DNA of 40,324 nucleotides from Candidatus Rifleibacteriota bacterium (GTDB lineage Bacteria; Riflebacteria; Ozemobacteria; Ozemobacterales; Ozemobacteraceae): positions 1 through 40,324 of the forward strand of contig JAKJFO010000015.1 in the NCBI GenBank assembly GCA_022704885.1, read 5' to 3'. Positions 35,505-40,324 of this stretch are shown piece by piece (within the stretch, counting starts at the first letter, position 1; each line of letters begins with the position of its first letter). Under the pieces are notes generated by a model. It saw nothing but the letters and a program-made list of their open reading frames with translations, searched no databases and had not been told where the DNA came from. A program made the translations under genes and the position numbers.

Positions 35505-35520
35505 GCGAAAAAAATACGAA
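35483..35520 (-). promoter_or_regulatory. Candidate LexA operator: CGAA half-sites at 11-bp steps
   Basis: GCGAA occurs on the plus strand at 35483, 35494 and 35505, and ACGAA at 35516, all exactly 11 bp apart. Two copies fill the -35/-10 spacer, one abuts the -35 and one lies further upstream. CGAA is the half-site core of the Gram-positive SOS box, but here it is in direct orientation, as in the alphaproteobacterial GTTC-N7-GTTC box, which also repeats every 11 bp. Confidence 0.6.
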
Positions 35521-35533
35521 CAGCTAAGAGTTT

Positions 35534-35709
35534 AAGAATTAAATTTGAGAATTTCCGCTTATGCCGGGCTCTCGGCGGAATCTCATTCGCTACAACTCTC
35601 ACCAGTCGGGAGTGTTGTTGAGTAGCTATGGCTTGCGTCAATATTGCCTGGCTCGAAGTTTCCGCGCCTGAGAAACCCGCCTGCGCCCTTGTAAGGTTTT
35701 TTAACAAGT
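35534..35709 (+). repeat. Interspersed structured repeat, copy B
   Basis: A near match to 842-1018. It shows the TTCCGC/GCGGAA stem (35553-35580), ACTCTC/GGGAGT (a G-T wobble pair replaces the A-T pair of copy A), and a terminal CTTGT/ACAAG palindrome (35688-35708) where copy A has different stem bases. It lies directly upstream of the lexA operator, within the 326-bp gap between lexA and the next phosphatase gene. No coding frame is seen. Confidence 0.8.
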
Positions 35710-35710
35710 A

Positions 35711-35751
35711 AATCTGAGAATTTCCGCTTATGCCGGGCTCTCGGCGGAATC
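35711..35751 (+). repeat. Interspersed repeat, truncated copy C
   Basis: The first 41 bases of the repeat occur again, in tandem with copy B at a period of about 169 bp. The copy stops after the first hairpin, 17 bp before the phosphatase stop codon. Confidence 0.8.
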
Positions 35752-35768
35752 AGGCAGCTCTTGCGGCT

Positions 35769-38765
35769 TCAGCCTTTAGAATTGCGGATGGTGACGATCA
35801 GGGTCAGGTCGTCCTGTGCTTCGCCGCTGCCAATATGTTTGAGGTAGGCTTCGTAGATGTTCTGGTAGAAAATCTGCGGGTCAGTGTCGTAGCTGGCCTG
35901 CAGTATCGTTTTGAAGCTGTCGTAACCGACTTCGATTCCGGCCGGCGAACGCGCTTCGACGATTCCGTCAGTATAAAAGACGATTGCATCGCCTTCAGCG
36001 AAGTCAACTGCACACTCATGGAATTTTGCTCTGCTGAATCCCCCAAGTGCCGGGCCTGCCAGCGTGAGTTCACTTGCCGAGCGGTCAATCGCCCTGATCA
36101 GGATCGGCGAACAGCCGCCGGCATTCGAATAGCGTCCTTCACCGCTTTGTGAGTCGAGATAAAGGTATTGAAAGGTCATTACTTTTTTCTGCTGACTGCC
36201 CTTTGATGCCATGATCATGCGGTGTAACGCCACCATCAAATCTGCCGGTGCGTTTAGAAGATGAGGTGAACTTAGAATGCCAGCTTTGGCCATTGCCATG
36301 ATCAGAGCCGCGCCAACGCCGTGTCCGGCAACGTCACCAGCCAATACCGCGAAATGTCGCTCGTCGATTGCGAAAAAGTCGAAGTAATCACCGCCCAGTT
36401 CGCTCATGCTGATACTTTTGCCGAAGGTGGCAAAGCTGCCATGCGTAAAGCCGGGTGGCGGGAACAGGCTGTCCTGAACGATTCTGGCAACTTCAAGTTC
36501 ACTGAATCCGACCATGATTTCGTTGAATATGGCGGCGACTTCGCCGAATTCATCTTTGCCGGCGCCGCTGATACGATGACCGAATTCACGGTTTTCGATG
36601 GCGAGTGCTCCGTCACGCAGCGCCTGCAGCGGTTCGATGAAGCTTTTGGCGAGCATCTGCGCCAGGCTGGCTGCCAGGATGATGCTGAAAAGAACGAAAA
36701 GCAGCAGTTGGGTTTTCTGCTGGCTGATGATCAGGTCGATATTGCGCAACGGATACAGCGCGATGATCTGGAAGAGATTAACATTGCTGCCATTGAAGCC
36801 GACGGCGATGTAATCTTCGCCATCCAGGCTGATCAGTTCAATTTCTTCGGTCGGCCGGGTACCGAGACGGCTGGCGAACTTGTGCAAATCTGCAGCCTGG
36901 CTGCCGATTTCCGGCAGATAATTGTCGTTGAAACGATTGCGGGCGATAAGTTTGTAGCCATGCGGGTTACGGTTGGTGAGTGGCACGGCTTTTTTAATGA
37001 AGCGTGTCTGCGATAATATCGGCCGCCAGAAAACCATGACGGCGTAATCGACAATTCCAGGTTTAAAGACAGAAACCAGCTTCATGAACGACAGGTCGTT
37101 GATGCGGCCAAACCCCCAGTGGTTGATCGAACCGAGGTTGCCAATGACCGAGTTGGTCATTTCCAGCATGGTCTGCTGTAACAGAGACTCTGCGACTATT
37201 TCGAGTTTGCTGAGAATCGGGCCGGAAATTTCGACACGGTTGAGATCGCTCATTACTTTTTTACCGACCAGATTGGCGGTTATGATATCGCTCTCGACAA
37301 TTGTCGTGATTTCACGTTTGACCTTGCTCTTTTCGCGATCGATGCTGGCTGAATCGAGGCTGCCCTTGAGCACGAAAACCTCACCTTTGTCGATCACCTT
37401 CTTGCTGTCGCTGGCTACTACATAGTAATTGCCTACGGTAAAGGGCGCGAGCAGCTTATCGACCTGCTTCGCAGTTTCGTCGGTAACTTCACTGCTGCTC
37501 TTGAGCTTGTCGGTCCACTGATCGAGAAGACGGTCGAGGGTTACCGCGTCGTTGTCGAGAAAAGAGAGAAAGCGTCGGTCGAAAGTGAGAACCATGTCGG
37601 TCGAGCTTTGATGTGCTTCTGCGATCAGGGTGCGGCGCATCTGCAGATTATGTTCGTGAGAGACCACAATCATTGCCAGCAATGGTATGCCGCAGGCAAA
37701 GAAAAACAGAAAAGCCAGCCGGGTTTTGATTTTTGCGCGGCCCGGCCGGCCGGCGACCATGGTGTTCCAGGTGTAGACGAGGAATGGCAGCATCAGTGCA
37801 ATGTAAAGCGCGGCCGCCAGCAGTGATCGCCATAAAATTGCGAAACTGCCGTATTTTTTTTCGGTCAGAGCGAAAATTCGCTGTCCTGGTGCCAGAAACA
37901 AATAACCGAGATAATGCTGCGGCAGTTCGAGGAAACTGCGCGACCCGCTTTCGCATTGCGCAAAAGTCTGTGCATTCAATTCGCCGGTTTCGATTTCGCC
38001 ACTCTTCCAGAGAATTTGCGGCAGGCCTTTTTCCACACTGACGATGCCGAGAAGCAGGCGACTGCTGTCGGCAAATTTCTGCAATGTGTAATGCAGGCCG
38101 TTCATCTGCCTGAGTTTTTCTTGATTGTGGCGAATGACCACGGCAATGGTCGAAATAAAATACCTGGTGATCGGCGGTCGCTTGAACGAGCTGTCGAGCC
38201 ATGCCAGAGAATAACGCTCCGGGTCGTTCTGGCCGCTCATCATCGTCTGAATCAGCTGTGGGCCGAGAATCTCGCGAATTTTGACAATGTCGTGCTCATG
38301 GCGGTCATAATGTACCTGAAAACCCGGAAGAGCGCTGAAATACCAGAAAACCTGCCGCCAGTCATCGTTGCTGTATTCATCCTGAAAGGTTTTTGCCAGT
38401 TCTCTGCCATCACGCGACCAGGCGATGAATTCAAATGCTCCGGGAAAATTTTTCTGCATCTGGCGAAGCCAGGCCAGTATCTGGTCAGAGTCGGTTTTTT
38501 CGCGTTCAAAAGTGCTGAATTGTTCAAAGAAAAGGCGGCTCCAGAATACTTCCTGATCGAAGGCGCCGGCGGCTTCACTGGCTGCTCGCTGCAGTTGAGC
38601 TTTTACGTCGAGTTTCAGATCATCTTCACTGACCGTGTAGAATCGGTAAACCGCAAAAAAGACCAGGGCCGCCGGCACACCGGTCAGACAGATAACGGCG
38701 AGCAGCCAGCGCAAAAGCTGGCCTGAACGTGAAGAAAAGCTCGCGTTTTCAGTTTTCTTTTTCAT
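35769..38765 (-). CDS. SpoIIE-type PP2C phosphatase, four-TM dual-sensor, class A (pair 3)
   Basis: A 998-residue membrane sensor phosphatase with membrane segments near 17-42, 310-333, 345-366 and 686-708. The turn before the third carries VAGRPGRAKIKTRLAFLFFF, matching pair 2. HAMP and ELEVARIVQDSLFPPPG precede the PP2C domain (about 775-998) with ELGGDYFDFF, GDVAGHGVGA and AQDDLTLI, plus class A NAGGCSP. The first outer region has EILGPQ and the second SRLGTRPTEEIELI, both shared with the other class A proteins. The start lies 17 bp inside the end of the class B partner, and its ribosome binding site is weak. Repeat copies C and B follow its stop. Confidence 0.9.
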   Translation of the reverse strand: MKKKTENASFSSRSGQLLRWLLAVICLTGVPAALVFFAVYRFYTVSEDDLKLDVKAQLQRAASEAAGAFDQEVFWSRLFFEQFSTFEREKTDSDQILAWLRQMQKNFPGAFEFIAWSRDGRELAKTFQDEYSNDDWRQVFWYFSALPGFQVHYDRHEHDIVKIREILGPQLIQTMMSGQNDPERYSLAWLDSSFKRPPITRYFISTIAVVIRHNQEKLRQMNGLHYTLQKFADSSRLLLGIVSVEKGLPQILWKSGEIETGELNAQTFAQCESGSRSFLELPQHYLGYLFLAPGQRIFALTEKKYGSFAILWRSLLAAALYIALMLPFLVYTWNTMVAGRPGRAKIKTRLAFLFFFACGIPLLAMIVVSHEHNLQMRRTLIAEAHQSSTDMVLTFDRRFLSFLDNDAVTLDRLLDQWTDKLKSSSEVTDETAKQVDKLLAPFTVGNYYVVASDSKKVIDKGEVFVLKGSLDSASIDREKSKVKREITTIVESDIITANLVGKKVMSDLNRVEISGPILSKLEIVAESLLQQTMLEMTNSVIGNLGSINHWGFGRINDLSFMKLVSVFKPGIVDYAVMVFWRPILSQTRFIKKAVPLTNRNPHGYKLIARNRFNDNYLPEIGSQAADLHKFASRLGTRPTEEIELISLDGEDYIAVGFNGSNVNLFQIIALYPLRNIDLIISQQKTQLLLFVLFSIILAASLAQMLAKSFIEPLQALRDGALAIENREFGHRISGAGKDEFGEVAAIFNEIMVGFSELEVARIVQDSLFPPPGFTHGSFATFGKSISMSELGGDYFDFFAIDERHFAVLAGDVAGHGVGAALIMAMAKAGILSSPHLLNAPADLMVALHRMIMASKGSQQKKVMTFQYLYLDSQSGEGRYSNAGGCSPILIRAIDRSASELTLAGPALGGFSRAKFHECAVDFAEGDAIVFYTDGIVEARSPAGIEVGYDSFKTILQASYDTDPQIFYQNIYEAYLKHIGSGEAQDDLTLIVTIRNSKG

Positions 38766-40324
38766 GTTTACGGTTGATGATGATCAGAGTGAGGTCGTCG
38801 TCTGCGGAAGCTGCCCATTGGTCGTATGCATCGTAAATATGGCGATAGTAGATCTCAGGCTCAGTGTCATAAGCTGAAATCAGCAGTTCGCGCAGTCGGT
38901 CATAGCCAAACCCCTCGCCTGCGGCGTTGTTTGCTTCGGCGATACCATCAGTGTAGAGCACCAGTGATTCGCCTTCGCTGATTACAAACTCGTGATTGAG
39001 ATATTTCGGTCTTCGTCCGATTCCCAGCGGGGTAGCAACGTGCTCTATGTATTCAGCCCCCGACTGCTTCGGTTTGACGATGACAGGAAAGCAGTGTCCG
39101 GCATTGGCGAAGCTGAAAACACCAGTCTTCAGATTGAAGACAAAATATTGCAGCGTCATCATTCTTTTGAGTTTTTCGTTTTTGATCGCAAAAAAAATCT
39201 GATGCAGACGCATTACCAGTGCAGATGGATCGCGCTTTTCCCGGTCGGAGGCCATCAATACCCCGGCTTTTGCCATTGCCATCATCAGCCCGGCAGAGAC
39301 TCCATGACCGGCTACGTCACCGATGACGACACCCCAGTTGTCGTCGTCAATTGCGAAACAGTCGTAATAGTCACCGCCCAGTGTCGTCATGACCAGGCTC
39401 TTGCCATAGATGGCAAAAGGTCCGGCGCGAAAATGATTGCCGGGAAGAAGATTCTCCTGGACGATGCGTGCCACTTCGAGTTCGCCGAGGCCTTCGATGA
39501 CACGATTAAAAACAGTGCCGAGGTGTCCGAACTCATCTTCATCGCCGGGCGGAATCCGGTGTCTGAATCTACGGGCACCGATGGCCATGGTACCTTCGCC
39601 GAGCTGGTGAATCGGTTTAAGAAATTGCGAAGACAAAGCGTGACCGATGATTATTGTCAGAAGAAGACTGACCAGTGCGCCGATTACCATGCCGAGTCTG
39701 ATGCGGTCTATGCGGGTTTCAATCGTAGATTCGGGGCAGACGAAGGCAAACATCATGTGGTCAAGATTTCGCCCGCGCGCGCAGGCAAAAATGTTGCTCT
39801 GTCCGTTTTGCAGAAAGCTGCCCGAATGGCTGTCGCGAAATCCTGATGCACGGCTGAATTCCTGTTGAATAGCCGGTGGAATATCGGCCTGCTCAGGCCA
39901 GCTTCTTGCCGCATCGGTTCTTTGTACGATGAAACGGGCCTGCAACGGATTGTTGCGGGCGCTGGCGACATACTGCTCGATATATTGCTCCTGAAAGCGG
40001 TCGTTGTCCCAGATGACCATGAGGATGTGGGTGTTACGGTAATTTGTCCGATCGCCAAAGATATACCAGTAAGCGATCTTGATGATGTTACCCAGGTTGA
40101 CAGATGTTATTCTGCCTGCCAGTCTGTATGAATCTCTTATGAACTCTGCGTTATCAGGCGACAGCAGCGCGCTGAAAATGTCGGTTTTGCTGCGGCTGAT
40201 CAGAATGCCGTTGTTGAATTTAAGGATTGCATCACCCAGTTGTGCGATAAAGCCGGTATTCTGGCGGGTATCGTGCAGGCTTGCCCGATGTTTGAGAATC
40301 ATATCGCCACCGTCGGTGATGAGG
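38749..40324 (-). CDS. SpoIIE-type PP2C phosphatase, class B (pair 3), C-terminal part (cut by window edge)
   Basis: The frame is open to the window edge; bases 40303-40324 continue it without a stop, so the ATG at 40302 is internal. What is visible is the end of the second outer region (VIWDNDRFQEQYIEQYVAS, matching FLLLMWDEDVFQRLFLDQYF of pair 2), the last membrane segment (LGMVIGALVSLLLTIIIGHAL), HAMP, the helix ELEVARIVQENLLPG, and the complete PP2C domain with TLGGDYYDCF, GDVAGHGVSA and ADDDLTLI. It has the class B motif NAGHCFP. The class A partner starts within its last 17 bp. Confidence 0.9.
   Translation of the reverse strand, partial: LITDGGDMILKHRASLHDTRQNTGFIAQLGDAILKFNNGILISRSKTDIFSALLSPDNAEFIRDSYRLAGRITSVNLGNIIKIAYWYIFGDRTNYRNTHILMVIWDNDRFQEQYIEQYVASARNNPLQARFIVQRTDAARSWPEQADIPPAIQQEFSRASGFRDSHSGSFLQNGQSNIFACARGRNLDHMMFAFVCPESTIETRIDRIRLGMVIGALVSLLLTIIIGHALSSQFLKPIHQLGEGTMAIGARRFRHRIPPGDEDEFGHLGTVFNRVIEGLGELEVARIVQENLLPGNHFRAGPFAIYGKSLVMTTLGGDYYDCFAIDDDNWGVVIGDVAGHGVSAGLMMAMAKAGVLMASDREKRDPSALVMRLHQIFFAIKNEKLKRMMTLQYFVFNLKTGVFSFANAGHCFPVIVKPKQSGAEYIEHVATPLGIGRRPKYLNHEFVISEGESLVLYTDGIAEANNAAGEGFGYDRLRELLISAYDTEPEIYYRHIYDAYDQWAASADDDLTLIIINRKHEKEN

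Noticed and set aside
38992..39846. A 284-codon plus-strand frame, and similar long plus-strand frames across 13.8-39.8 kb
   Set aside because: These are antisense shadows of the phosphatase genes, caused by codon bias; none has a plausible domain or ribosome binding site.

Overview
The window looks like bacterial chromosome from a diderm organism rich in signalling genes. Genes are tightly packed with many start/stop overlaps. There is a lipoprotein with a lipobox, several signal peptides, an ECF sigma/anti-sigma pair, and a run of large SpoIIE-type phosphatases. I saw no rRNA, tRNA, CRISPR array, insertion sequence or phage gene. Taxonomy cannot be fixed from this sequence; a little-studied candidate phylum (for example Riflebacteria-like) is a low-confidence guess based on the mix of secreted clan-CD proteases and very numerous SpoIIE phosphatases.

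Layout. (1) 1-5489, minus strand: an ATP-grasp ligase and an esterase, then two zinc-ribbon DUF4178 proteins, a 60-residue membrane or secreted protein, a DUF350 membrane protein, and a membrane-type aminopropyltransferase (SpeE-like) cut by the left edge. This resembles the known DUF4178/DUF350/aminopropyltransferase grouping. (2) 5679-13274, plus strand: an exported clostripain-family (C11) protease, a STAS-domain regulator, a lipoprotein with a Cys/His hydrolase-like end, an exported propeller-like protein and a gingipain-family (C25) protease. Most units end in clear hairpin terminators. (3) 13342-40324, entirely minus strand. It holds three tandem pairs of about 970-residue SpoIIE/PP2C phosphatases, each gene having four membrane segments and two large extracytoplasmic regions (the third pair is cut by the right edge). 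Between the pairs lie glgB, thioredoxin, a small membrane-anchored protein, the ECF sigma/anti-sigma pair, a coiled-coil DUF2325 protein, a FHA-GAF-GGDEF protein and a lexA-dinB SOS unit.

How it fits together. The phosphatases would read external signals and dephosphorylate STAS-type antagonists in partner-switching pathways; one STAS protein is present at 8890 but no anti-sigma kinase lies in the window. Each phosphatase pair has the same order (B then A), overlapping reading frames, and class-specific motifs, which suggests an ancient two-gene cassette copied several times. The lexA promoter has an excellent -35/-10 pair threaded by four CGAA half-sites at exact 11-bp steps, a candidate direct-repeat SOS operator. 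A structured repeat of about 170 bp occurs at 842-1018 and 35534-35709, with a third truncated copy in tandem at 35711-35751.
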